DNA from: Bipolaris cookei
Lineage: Eukaryota > Ascomycota > Dothideomycetes > Pleosporales > Pleosporaceae
Assembly: GCA_002286855.1 (NCBI GenBank)
Contig: NRSV01000008.1
Span: 638,800 to 702,799, forward strand
Length of the DNA: 64,000 nt
Reading direction: 5' to 3'
Both the position numbers and the translations under genes were made by a program. The notes beneath the pieces were generated by a model. The model was not told the DNA's origin. It made no database searches and was given only the letters and a program-made list of their open reading frames with translations. Below are positions 54,088 to 62,829 of the stretch, in pieces. Each line of letters starts with the position of its first letter. The first letter of the stretch is position 1.

Positions 54088-55936
54088 ACGTAAAGCACCA
54101 CCGAGCCGGACACACCACCGAGCCGGACACTTTTTCTTGGCATCACGAACTTCATGTACGAAAACTCGAATTACTCTACACTAGCTATAGATGCGTTATA
54201 CAACTCACTTGTATCTGATAGAGAATCTTCTTCTACATCTTTTTGGCACGTACGGGCGTTATGGCCCACTCTCCCACAGGTTCCACAGTGCCGTTGACCT
54301 GGTAGAGCCTTTTCTTGACTACCCCCACCACCCGCCTTCTTTGATGCCGTACGACCAGTAGCAGCATTTTCAGCTGCCTGCGATGCTCCTGCACCAAAGT
54401 CTAGTGTCCCGCCTGTCTGAATTCGCTTTCTTTTACGCCCTCGGCGCTTTGTTACCTCAGCTAATTGCTCTTCAAGCTCTCGTATGCGGGCCTTCATAAG
54501 CACATTCTCATGTAGCATCTCCTCAGCTCCTTTAATAAGCTTTGAGAAGCCTTCTTGTGCAGCAGTTGGTGATCGTACGAAAGGATCTCTCACAAGCTTC
54601 GACTGTGATCCAAATTCGTACGAATTGCTAGGGGTTTTAGACTCCCAGGGTGTTTCTAGCTGAGCTTCTTGTGGTGGGGTACAAAGGCGTACGTCAAGAC
54701 GATCAATGACTCTCTGCGCGTTAATAGGAACTAGCCCTGCTGCCTTAAAGGCTTTTTTGCAGTTATCGAACGTAAATACGTCGCGAAACGCGTCTCGAAA
54801 GGCTGGCAGGAAGCGTTCTTTATCAATATGCCAGACGTGGTGGCGTGCCAAGTCTCGTACGCGTTGGGAGTACTTCTGCTTAAGAGGCGAAAAGCAGACA
54901 ACGTCAAGCGGCTGAAGTATATGCGATGAATGAGCAGGCATACAAAGAGTAAGAATCTTCTGTTCAAGACAGTAGTCCTTAAATTCTTGGTTTAGGTGGC
55001 TCTCATGGCCGTCAAGAATAAGTAGCCTGTACGACCCCACCTGACGCGTCTTTGTATGCTCGTCAAAGTGCTTTAACCACTCAAGACCAAGCGCGTTATT
55101 TGTCCAGCCGTTCTGTGATACTGAGAGCTTCCAATCGTACGGTATATCTACTTCTTCGTACCAAGCAGAGATATGGACGCGTCCCTTGTAGATAATGAAT
55201 GGCGGAGTAGCATACCCCGCAGCGCAGATGCTCTGAATAACTGTAACCCACTCACGATTGCCTGGCTGCGTCAAAGTAGGCCTCGTACGACGCTCTGCGC
55301 CTGTAACTACCTTCATTGAGCCAATCACGCCCATCTGAAAGCCAGTCTCGTCAAAGTTATGGATGTCGTCAGAATGTACTCCATACTTCTCAATTGTCTC
55401 TCGTACAAGCTCAAACCACGCGTTAATAACCTCTGGATCTTCCTGCTGTATTCTCTGGCGGTCCTTTGCTCGATTGAAAGCTGTTTTAAGCTCGTCGGAA
55501 CGCGATACAAATCGCTCTGCCCAGTTCTTGCCTAAAGGTTGGCCATCTCGTACGCGCAGTAGTTTCTCTGCCATATCCGCTACCTCACACAGTCGGGGAG
55601 CAAATCCTCGTGAGTCTAGATCAAGAATATATCGTACAATTGTTTGCTCTTCAATTATAGTTAGTTTGCGGCAGTTTGGAGATATCTGGGGTCGAAAAGT
55701 GATTTTGTTAAGCCGATCAGAAAGCCGCTGAAAAGGAACGTTGTAGACAGCAGCAGCGCGTCGAATGCTCTTAAACTGGCCCGTACGATAGGCCTGAATA
55801 GCAAGAGTAATTCTGCCTTCTCTCTGAGTTAATGTATCTTTACGTAGTTGGGACATGTTACTTTGCAAGTGATGTTCGCGATGCCAAGAAAAAGTGTCCG
55901 GCTCGGTGGTGTGTCCGGCTCGGTGGTGCTTTACGT
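54088..55936 (-). mobile_element. apparently intact pogo-type transposon, 1849 bp
   Basis: 63-bp TIRs (54088-54150 and 55874-55936, one mismatch) starting ACGTAAAGCACCACCGAGCC, with TA duplication at 54086-54087 and 55937-55938. The TIR contains CACCACCGAGCCGGACA twice at a 17-bp offset. It is inserted inside an (AAT)n run that is the 3' tail of a LINE remnant. Confidence 0.92.
54171..55868 (-). CDS. pogo-family transposase (DD35D), 565 aa, uninterrupted
   Basis: N-terminal psq HTH (QFKSIRRAAAVYNVPFQRLS), CENP-B HTH (CEVADMAEKLLRVRDGQPLG; KNWAERFVSRSDEL). Catalytic blocks: DIHNFDETGF, LLILDGHESHL and HILQPLDVVCF, with 35 residues between the second and third Asp. After the core there is a coiled-coil region (LIKGAEEMLHENVLMKARIR), a basic patch (KRRGRKRKRIQ) and a C-terminal CCHC knuckle (CGTCGRVGHNARTC). 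No stops or shifts. Start ATG 55868; MSQLRKD five codons in is an alternative. Together with the near-perfect TIRs this is a candidate active element. Confidence 0.92.
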   Translation of the reverse strand: MQSNMSQLRKDTLTQREGRITLAIQAYRTGQFKSIRRAAAVYNVPFQRLSDRLNKITFRPQISPNCRKLTIIEEQTIVRYILDLDSRGFAPRLCEVADMAEKLLRVRDGQPLGKNWAERFVSRSDELKTAFNRAKDRQRIQQEDPEVINAWFELVRETIEKYGVHSDDIHNFDETGFQMGVIGSMKVVTGAERRTRPTLTQPGNREWVTVIQSICAAGYATPPFIIYKGRVHISAWYEEVDIPYDWKLSVSQNGWTNNALGLEWLKHFDEHTKTRQVGSYRLLILDGHESHLNQEFKDYCLEQKILTLCMPAHSSHILQPLDVVCFSPLKQKYSQRVRDLARHHVWHIDKERFLPAFRDAFRDVFTFDNCKKAFKAAGLVPINAQRVIDRLDVRLCTPPQEAQLETPWESKTPSNSYEFGSQSKLVRDPFVRSPTAAQEGFSKLIKGAEEMLHENVLMKARIRELEEQLAEVTKRRGRKRKRIQTGGTLDFGAGASQAAENAATGRTASKKAGGGGSQEKALPGQRHCGTCGRVGHNARTCQKDVEEDSLSDTSELYNASIASVE

Positions 55937-55938
55937 TA

Positions 55939-56045
55939 TTATTATTATTCCATTATAGTCCTGTATCAGCCGTTGGCTATGTAAGACTTTGGCCAAAGGC
56001 CGTTCTATCTAACTAGTTACAATTTGGTACGTTGTGCTATATTGT
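55939..56045 (-). mobile_element. LINE 3'-end remnant
   Basis: Minus strand reads CGGCTGATACAGGACTATAA then an AAT-repeat tail, similar to the 3' end of the LINE at 52.2 kb. The pogo element sits in its tail. Confidence 0.5.
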
Positions 56046-56069
56046 GTGACTGTGGTGCTTCGGCCTTTA

Positions 56070-56330
56070 TCTAGCTAAGCTTTGGCTAGCTTTAGCAACG
56101 AAGCGTAGACAGCGTAAAAGAAAGCGGATACAGAAGCAAGGAGTCCTTACGAAGAGAGCTGGCGAGGATCTACTCGCTCAACGCGATGCTGATGAGTAGA
56201 TTGCTCATAAAGAGCGTTAAGGAGAGCGATTAGGTGTCAGCCACCAGGCTCTTGCGCGCTGTAGTAGGTGTGGAGAGACTGGCCATAATGCGCGTATATG
56301 TAGGAAAGATACTCTAGATATTAATTAATC
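56070..56330 (+). pseudogene. pogo transposase C-terminal relic
   Basis: Basic stretch (KRRQRKRKRIQKQG), AGEDLLAQRDADE, a TAG and a TAA (CAG/CGA-type positions), then a zinc knuckle CSRCGETGHNARIC and RKDTLD. It is the tail of a transposase related to that at 54171-55868; the rest is missing. Confidence 0.6.
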
Positions 56331-56572
56331 TATTATATTAATATATAACTAGCAAAATAATTATATTATGGTAGAGCTATACGCTGATAGAGATGCGCAG
56401 GTTTGGTAGGGTGCGCGACTCGCTTATCCAACACGTTACATGATTATATGTTCTTAACGATGTGATAACTTGGAAATATTGGTATGAGAAGGGGAATGTG
56501 TTGCAGTTATATGGTTATGTGTACTATATACTAAGGAGCTTAGGTACGTAATTCCGCTGCTATACTGTTGAT

Positions 56573-57797
56573 CTAAACCTGTATGTCTTGTTCACCTTTC
56601 TGTAAAGAAGACTGTATTCTCAACAGATAATTAGCGCCAAGACTTGCAACAACGCATAAACAGCCTATGAAAACGGTAATGTTAATGTTTGAGCGCCAGA
56701 TAAGCCAGTCTAGAATGACTGCCCATAGAATTTGTGAGTAGATCATAGTAGTGGCGGTCGAGTCATCTGACCCTAAGCCAGCAGTGAGGAGAGACTCCAT
56801 GACAACTCCAAGCACACCTATTATGACAAGAAAGCACCAGGATTCAACGCGACTCGGCCATACTATCTCTGGCATTGCCATTGACACGATTGTTGTTACA
56901 ATGCTCATACTAATGCCGAAGTAATTAACTGTAACAGCTGGTTGGATATCTTTTCCAAGTCGATTTATCGCCGCAAGTGCAACCTATTAATGAGAACATG
57001 TAAGTCAATATATCATGCTAAAGAAGCATAACTAGAAACAAAGTTTAATGCTATGTGATGGGAACTCACAACTCCGCCAGCTATACCTAATATCCCAGAA
57101 AGGATACCTTTAAGGCGTAGGTTTGGGTCTGTAGGCATATTACCCTGTGTCTCGGCCATGATTACAGCCTTATGCTTGGTTGTAGGTAGTAGAACCAATA
57201 TCACTCCAATTAGTGCTGTAAAACAGGAAAATACACTATATAATCTAATTGTGCCGTCCTCTAAGCATTGTATCAGGAGGATAGCGCCAAGTGGTGCTAC
57301 GAAGTTGAGCGCTGTAGCTTCACTAAGCGTGAGGTACGAAATCGATACTGAAATTATTAGCTGCCATGGCACTTGATGACCTCTTGAACATGAGCCGAAT
57401 AGGAAGTTTTCCTCTTACCGTAAAAACCGCAAGCACTCAACACCCCCCCAGCTGCCCGCAGAACCAACATTGATCGGCATTTAGGCGGTCCAGCGAATTC
57501 TATATTCGTTCGCCACATGTAGATACTGCATCCAAATACTGTGATGAAGAACCGGATTTGAAGCACTATGAACGGATGGACTCGTTCGTGTAAGTGGGAC
57601 CCCGTCTCAACGATTCGAGCAAGGGCATTTAGTATTGCTGCTACTACCTGAGAGCTTAGAACAAGTAGGAAGGCCCGTTGCCGAAAATAAAATCGAGTGT
57701 GCTTTGTTATCTTCATGACATTCTCATCTTCAGTGCTAAGTTGGGAACTGGCGGTTGACATCTTGACAATAGGTGAAATCAACAAAAGGTCTGGCAT
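56573..57797 (-). CDS. EamA/DMT-superfamily transporter, 355 aa, three exons
   Basis: Exons 57797-57419, 57347-57070 and 56983-56573; introns of 71 bp (GTAAGA..TTTCAG) and 86 bp (GTGAGT..ATTAATAG) join in frame for 356 codons including the stop. The protein has about ten hydrophobic segments (AFLLVLSSQVVAAILNALA; PFIVLQIRFFITVFG; AGGVLSACGFY; SISYLTLSEATALNFVAPLG; LYSVFSCFTALIGVILVL). The 'AAGG..ACGFYVSISYLTLSEAT.LNFVAPL' pattern (given in pieces) is typical of fungal EamA/DUF6 integral membrane transporters. Substrate unknown. ATG 57797 or the Met at residue 13 may be the start. Intact. The 142-bp MITE lies 71 bp upstream of the ATG and may affect its promoter. Confidence 0.85.
56984..57069 (-). 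other. intron 2 of the EamA gene
   Basis: GTGAGT donor, ATTAATAG acceptor; joins GGV to VALAAINRLG in frame. Confidence 0.8.
57348..57418 (-). other. intron 1 of the EamA gene
   Basis: GTAAGA donor, GCTAATA branch, TTTCAG acceptor; joins ACGFY to VSISYLTLS in frame. Confidence 0.85.
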
Positions 57798-57868
57798 GCT
57801 AATGTATATGGCTAATGTGATAAGGGATCGATCGTAAAGTATAGCCTCTTGGTAGTTTTGATAGAGTA

Positions 57869-58010
57869 AAGTCCGTCCCTGTGTGCCGAAAAACCCTATG
57901 TGCCGAAAACGACCAATCGGATCGCGACGTTTAGAGGGAAGTCCATGATCCTTGCGATCTGATTGGTCGTTTTCGGCACATAGGGTTTTTCGGCACGCAG
58001 GGACGGACCT
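57869..58010. mobile_element. 142-bp palindromic MITE, copy 2
   Basis: Arms starting GTCCGTCCCTGTGTGCCG; near-perfect inverted pair around GGAAGTCCATGATCC; TA at 57867-57868 and 58011-58012. Same length as 51107-51248, about 85-90% identical by eye. Confidence 0.9.
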
Positions 58011-58280
58011 TAGTATAGTAAATAGCTAGCTTGATATTACGTGCACTAAGACCTTGCACGCCCCGGAAAGTTGTATCTTGTTCCGGTTCATTGTACGCGC
58101 TGACGTCCTTGAATAGCCAGTGTTTAGTCTCCATGAGCGGACTTTCGGTCTGGGTGAGGAGGTCCAAACCTTAGTCAGTCCGTAGCACCTCTTTTTAAGC
58201 CATGTTTTCCCATCGGCTTCATTGAGTAGGCGTATGAAGGGTAACATTCTCTTTCTGCAGGTAAATGGTGGCAAATTGTA
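58011..58280. other. no recognisable gene
   Basis: Minus-strand frames here run into the MITE and have no recognisable content. Confidence 0.3.
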
Positions 58281-58343
58281 TCAGAACAGCGATAGATCCA
58301 AGTAGGATCACAACGGGTCGAAATAGGACCGCAATAGATCGAA
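58281..58343 (+). repeat. 21-bp-period array, locus 2 (three units)
   Basis: TCAGAACAGCGATAGATCCA(A), GTAGGATCACAACGGGTCGA(A), ATAGGACCGCAATAGATCGA(A). First two units collinear with locus 1. Confidence 0.75.
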
Positions 58344-58349
58344 CTAGGG

Positions 58350-58912
58350 TTGATTGATCGATTGATTGATTGATTTAGTCCTACTCGGTTTCAGCCGCGT
58401 TTTCACCGCAGCTATGCCCGGCATGGCTGGCTTAGCCAACAGCCGACGCCGCGCAGACGTTGGTCCGCGCCGCCCCACGTCACTCCCTTATGGGAGCCAG
58501 CTGTTCCTAGAGGCCTGCCGTTTCCCCTCCACCACTATCTACAATCTGGTTGCCACCTTATCTAGATAATGGCTCTACTAACAGTATGCTGTGTTTATAG
58601 TCTCGTAGAGGCGTGCTGCTTCGTGTTTTGCGGCCTCGATACCTACAGTCTCCCCCCAGCGCTCGGCTGTCGTCTACGCGTCTTCGATCCCAACGTGCCC
58701 AAGGATCTGCGCTTGTTCTACAAACTGGATGGCTTTGGTGGCTAGCTGTGGCTTATTTAGGATAGCCCGGAGGTTGTTTCGTCCACGGAGGTTGCCGAAT
58801 ACCTGGTTCCGGAGGTCCTTGAGCGTCCTGCAGTGGAGCAGGATGTGGGCAACAGTCTGTCGCCTCTCCCCGCACTGGCAGCGGGGGCTGGTAACCCCTG
58901 GCACTCTTTGAA
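58350..58912 (-). mobile_element. 5'-truncated LINE, 3' end with (AATC)n tail
   Basis: Minus strand 58904-58674 encodes the C-terminal Cys/His motif of a LINE polymerase (CQCGERRQTVAHILLHC, then DLRNQVFGNLRG). The 3' UTR follows, ending CGGCTGAAACCGAGTAGGAC and an AATC-repeat tail (58352-58374). Only about 560 bp remain. Different family from the 21/52-kb LINE but with a similar 3' terminus. Confidence 0.7.
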
Positions 58913-58917
58913 TGGAA

Positions 58918-59190
58918 CTAGGGACTCTTTATATAATAAATCGTACGGAAAACGGGTTTCGATACGGCCCGATGCTGTTTGATAAGCACTAGCCTTGTTT
59001 GAACAATCGGTTGCCGGCAGCCGGTCTTACCTGGGCCATTTAGCTTACATGCAGGAACCCCGGCTTCGTTTGATGTAGAGTAGCCTGGTCCACTTAGGCA
59101 GATGAACCTGGTGCGGAAGACGTCCGCGGGGTTGTCTAGGCAAACTGCAGGATGGCAAGAGGGGTACATGAAGGCCCAAAGACAAGTCAA
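58918..59190 (-). CDS. possible Cys-containing exon
   Basis: Open minus-strand frame with evenly spaced Cys (TCLWAFMYPSCHPAVCLD; RFICLSGPGYSTSNEAG; PACKLNGPG) followed by a GTAAGA donor after GGCCCAG (about 59030) and a possible acceptor ATCAAACAG. It could be an exon of a small secreted protein. No start or signal peptide could be placed. Confidence 0.2.
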   Translation of the reverse strand: MTCLWAFMYPSCHPAVCLDNPADVFRTRFICLSGPGYSTSNEAGVPACKLNGPGKTGCRQPIVQTRLVLIKQHRAVSKPVFRTIYYIKSP

Positions 59191-59527
59191 CTCTACGACG
59201 AAAGGACGGCTACTACTGTTGTTGATTTACACCAATGTCAATGCCCCACAAGTTATCGAATAGCCATGCGGGCATTCTCTCATGCAAGACTCAACTACCT
59301 TGGTACAGATTAAGACAAGAGTAATTTGTAGCATAAAGTCCAGTCATTTGTTATGATGACCCTTTTCAAAAATTTTGCAGGTGTTATAGACTTAATGGGA
59401 ATTACTGTGTCACAAAACAGTGTTCAGACTAGCTGCTGAGTAGCTCTGGAATGAGTAAATCACACAAGTTTTGTGTCGTTACTCTATTCTACATTTCACC
59501 TAGTCATCACGGTCTTACTCTCGCTAC
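59191..59527. other. no recognisable gene
   Basis: Spacer before LTR-like sequence. Confidence 0.35.
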
Positions 59528-59880
59528 TACAGGTGTTACAAGCAATAAAAAGGATTCTCTCCTTGACAAATGACGAGATGGCTGAAGGCCTACGGACGTC
59601 CACGTCAGAAGGTAATGATCTACGCCCCGCGTTGATCACGTGACTTGGCATCTCGCCAAGACAGGACATCTAGAGATGCCAGACCCTCGGGAGATGTCAA
59701 ACTGTCGCAGCCGAGGCAAGGCTGCGAGAAGCAATGACTTCAGCTGAGCTGAAGCAACCAACCACTGTAACAGCAGCAAGGATGCAATGCCTCAACAAGA
59801 AAAAGCAGTAGCTATACACCACACATAAATGAAGATGGTAGATAGCAGACGCAATACACATCGATTTGATCGAACCCACG
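59528..59880 (+). repeat. LTR-like segment, plus orientation
   Basis: Begins TGTTACAAGCAATAAAAAGG and is similar for its first ~110 bp to the minus-oriented LTR of the Ty3-like element (62581 downward) and to 63849-63905. It abuts the truncated protease ORF. Confidence 0.55.
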
Positions 59881-60113
59881 CGTGCGACACATCCATATCG
59901 GTTGTTCTCGGTTCCGATAGGGCAAGTCGTATTTCTCCACCACTCGCGGTGAGATGAGTGTTCGGGATGCTCCGCTATCCACGAACGCGGTCAATTCGTG
60001 ACCCTGTACAGACACAGTCGTTGTTAACTCCATCCGACTACCGGTGTCCTGTACCGTCCTTAGGGTCGTTTTAGGACTGCCTTTACCAGCGTGACCCTGT
60101 CCCTGGTGGCATC
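59810..60113 (-). pseudogene. Ty3-like pol: aspartic protease, truncated
   Basis: In the -1 frame relative to gag, open from the gag stop: LGCHQGQGHAGKGSPKTT, then ELTTTVSVQGHELTAFVDSG with active-site D-S-G (AFVDSGASRTLISP). Homology ends at RNREQPI, where the s-LTR-like sequence begins; the remaining residues to TAA 59812 are LTR-derived. Reverse transcriptase, RNase H and integrase are missing. Confidence 0.75.
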
Positions 60114-62030
60114 CTAGTTTTTTGACTGCCTACTTTTCCTCTTAGGAAAGTAGCCTTCGCCTGCCTTGGCGGAATAGTGTATCGTACACTGGTCGTCGTG
60201 ACAGAAGCTCCAATGGATGTTCTGATGCCGAATGTTTGCCTTCGCTATCCTTTTCCTTGGTTCCGGCTTCTTTACTCGGTGAGTGGGGCAATCCTTTGCT
60301 CCACAAATGTTCGACGATAATGTGCCATGGTGGATGTTGTCCACCTGTCGGGCTATCTCAAACTGTTGTCTGTGGAAAGGGCATCCCTTCCTGCACTGCG
60401 TCCATAGGAGTCTCTTGTGAGCTTCTTCTTTCTCTGGCTCGTGGAGGTGGCAATTGTCAACTAGACATTCGTTTGCCCATAACTGAGGATGGCAGCATTT
60501 GTCTTCATTCGTCCTACAGTCCTCCCAGTCCTTCTTGTGGAATTCGCATCTGACAGTGCAGTCGTACCAACACAGCTTCTCGTGTTGTTCCATACGTTCC
60601 TTGAACGTCCGAGGCGTCTCCTTGTCATCAGATTCCTTGAACCTGGGTTGTTCCGTGATGGCCTGGCGTCCAATGTCTTCCGCTCTTGGACCCGTGATTG
60701 TGACTCGTTCAGCGACGTCGCAATCGTTGGCCTGGTGTGCGTGGTGTCCGCAAATCCAGCATTGGTGGTTTCTTAGGCGGCGGAGTGCTTCCGTCCCTTC
60801 AACCTCCCAATCGGTTGGTCGTGGTTCATCCCACTTGATGTCTTTAGTCCCTACGGCCTCTTGTACCATCTCGAAAGCCTCGTCTGATTCGCGGCGAGCT
60901 TCCTCATACAAGTCTTGGTCGCTTAAGTTGTCCTCCGCTTCCAGCGGTTCGGGATAAGGCGTCCCTGCGCGGAGCATTCGTACTGTCTCCTGGACCCTTT
61001 TGGTTGATTCGTTCTTCGGGCAGTCTCTGCGGAAGTGTCCTACTTCGCCACATCGGAAGCATGCCTTACTGTCGTAACGCTTCTTGCGTTCTTCCGGGGA
61101 AAGGCCGTCGTTAAACTTTCCTCGGGGCTTCTTGTCCTTAGACTTGTCTTGTACTTTGCCGGTCATGTACGTGTCTCCGTCGTGATCCTTGTTGCTCCGA
61201 AATCGACGGCTGTTAGCAATGGGTGGCCCTGACTGGTATCCTTTTCGTTGTTCTTTCCTTTCCCATAATCTGGTGTCGATTCTCGTTGCCAACTCGATCA
61301 GCGAGTACAAATCCTTCGGCTTATCGTAGTGTACAAGTTCGTCCTTAATGAATTCCTTCAGACCTGTTTCGTATGTCGTTCGAAGCGCCGAATCGTCCCA
61401 ATTGATTCGTGCTTGATACTGCTTGAACTCGGCCGTATATGCCGATACTGACTTGGTCTGCTTCAGGCGAGAGATCGCTTTTTCTGCCTGGCTTTCTGCA
61501 TCCACCTCCCCGAAGATGCGTCCCATTTCTTCCTTGAAGTACGTCCAACTGCCGAATAAGGTACGCGTCTCGTCCTTTGTTCCTTTGGCTTTGATATCTT
61601 TTAGGAAATCCTCTACGTAGGGTTGCATCCAGGTCGCTGCCCTTCCTTTCATGTGGGTGTGTGCCATGAGGATCTTTTCCTCGTCGTTGGGCACATCATT
61701 GTATCCGCAGTATAGGTCGATGTTGGTGAGGAATGTCCGCAAACCGTCGCAGTTTCCGTCGTACTTTTCTGGGGTAGCCATCTTGGGTTTCTTGGTAGGC
61801 TTTTCGTTTGGTGTGGCCATCAGCTGACTCGTGAGTTGGTTGATCATGTTTTGCAACTCAGCGATTTGTTTAGCCTGATTCTGGCCCTCGCGTCTAAGAT
61901 TAACGAGTTCGTACTCGGGGCTCCCTGCCACCGGCTCGTTGTTTCCCCTTTGGGTACTACCAGTCATGTTGACGTCTCCCGCAGGCACTGGGCCTGGGAC
62001 GTTAACAAATTCGCTTGAACTTTGTGACAT
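60114..62030 (-). CDS. Ty3/gypsy-type gag with C-terminal Cys/His repeats, 638 aa
   Basis: ATG 62030. Coiled-coil (ELVNLRREGQNQAKQIAELQ), a capsid-like domain (TPEKYDGNCDGLRTFLTNID; GRAATWMQPYVEDFL; YFKEEMGRIFG; LKQTKSVSAYTAEFKQYQ), then a CCHC knuckle (CFRCGEVGHFRRDC) and another Cys/His motif (CWICGHHAHQANDC). The last ~190 residues carry five C-x3/4-C-x2-H motifs (CTVRCEFH, CLVDNCHLH, CRKGCPFH, CGAKDCPTH, CHDDQCTIH). The frame is intact and ends at TAG 60114-60116, directly after a slippery heptamer. Confidence 0.85.
   Translation of the reverse strand: MSQSSSEFVNVPGPVPAGDVNMTGSTQRGNNEPVAGSPEYELVNLRREGQNQAKQIAELQNMINQLTSQLMATPNEKPTKKPKMATPEKYDGNCDGLRTFLTNIDLYCGYNDVPNDEEKILMAHTHMKGRAATWMQPYVEDFLKDIKAKGTKDETRTLFGSWTYFKEEMGRIFGEVDAESQAEKAISRLKQTKSVSAYTAEFKQYQARINWDDSALRTTYETGLKEFIKDELVHYDKPKDLYSLIELATRIDTRLWERKEQRKGYQSGPPIANSRRFRSNKDHDGDTYMTGKVQDKSKDKKPRGKFNDGLSPEERKKRYDSKACFRCGEVGHFRRDCPKNESTKRVQETVRMLRAGTPYPEPLEAEDNLSDQDLYEEARRESDEAFEMVQEAVGTKDIKWDEPRPTDWEVEGTEALRRLRNHQCWICGHHAHQANDCDVAERVTITGPRAEDIGRQAITEQPRFKESDDKETPRTFKERMEQHEKLCWYDCTVRCEFHKKDWEDCRTNEDKCCHPQLWANECLVDNCHLHEPEKEEAHKRLLWTQCRKGCPFHRQQFEIARQVDNIHHGTLSSNICGAKDCPTHRVKKPEPRKRIAKANIRHQNIHWSFCHDDQCTIHYSAKAGEGYFPKRKSRQSKN
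60117..60123 (-). promoter_or_regulatory. -1 ribosomal frameshift heptamer A AAA AAC
   Basis: Gag codons TCA AAA AAC TAG contain the canonical A AAA AAC in the gag frame. A -1 slip reads CTA GGA TGC, exactly the open protease frame. Confidence 0.65.
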
Positions 62031-62094
62031 GGTGTGAATCTTAATCGGACGCTGTTGGTTAATCCGCCACTGAATCCGTGGGTGGTCAAAGTGT

Positions 62095-62581
62095 TACACG
62101 GGGTTTGGACTGCTAATACTTCTCTGGCTCGATCCGGGTTAGGGCGAGTAGGAATAGGGACTAGCTCCGTGAGAGTTGTCTGGCGATTCGTGTGGCAAGG
62201 AATTATGGATGTAACCGGGGTTTTGACAACGCTAATCTATTCATTAGACTAACATGTAGCTATCTTGTGAAGTAAACAATACTAGTAAGAAAGTACAATT
62301 TGAGTTGACCACAACGAGAGTAATAATGAAATCCATCCACCCTTATATCCTCATTGCTTCCAGTCCTGCCATCAGAACTTCGACCTGCCATCACTGATGG
62401 TTGTCTCTACTTCTAATGGCTGCCATCACATAACAGTCCTGCCATCACTGATGGCACTGTCTTGGCGTGATGGTACATCACGTGACCTATCCCCGCGATG
62501 ATCATTACCTTCTGACGTGGACGTCCCTAGGCTTCCAGCCATCTCGTCACTCGTCAAGGAGAGAATCCTTCTTGTTACTTG
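62095..62581 (-). repeat. 5' LTR of the Ty3-like element
   Basis: On the minus strand starts TGTTACAAGTAACAAGAAGG and ends CCCCGTGTAACA, about 65 bp before the gag ATG. It contains near-palindromes GCCATCACTGATGG at 62387-62400 and GCCATCACTGATGGC at 62441-62455. Confidence 0.65.
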
Positions 62582-62829
62582 TAACACTTAGTCGGGTCCG
62601 AATCGGATCCGACTAGGACAACCAGCTGATGACGGGGCGGCTGATACTTCCTCCGATCCGGCTCTGGGATTGGTCCGATACTTGGCAAGGCTGTAACATC
62701 GTTACACTCGCCCTAACCCGGATCGAGCCAGAGAAGTATTAGCATTCCATACCCCGTGTAACATCGTTACACTCGCCCTAACCCGGATCGAGCCAGAGAA
62801 GTATTAGCATTCCAACCCCGTGTAACAAT
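62579..62829 (+). repeat. second LTR-like segment, plus orientation, with 65-bp duplication
   Basis: Starts TGTAACACTTAGTCGGG and ends CCCCGTGTAACA. A 65-bp unit (GTTACACTCGCCCTAACC..) is present in tandem at 62701-62765 and 62766-62827. Its end is similar to the end of the adjacent LTR. Confidence 0.6.

Noticed and set aside
57931..58274. Minus-strand ORFs of 78 and 82 codons upstream of the EamA gene
   Set aside because: They run into the MITE arm, so the C-terminal residues are MITE sequence; no supporting features.
60489..60957. Plus-strand ORFs of 95 and 152 codons
   Set aside because: Antisense of gag; no independent evidence.
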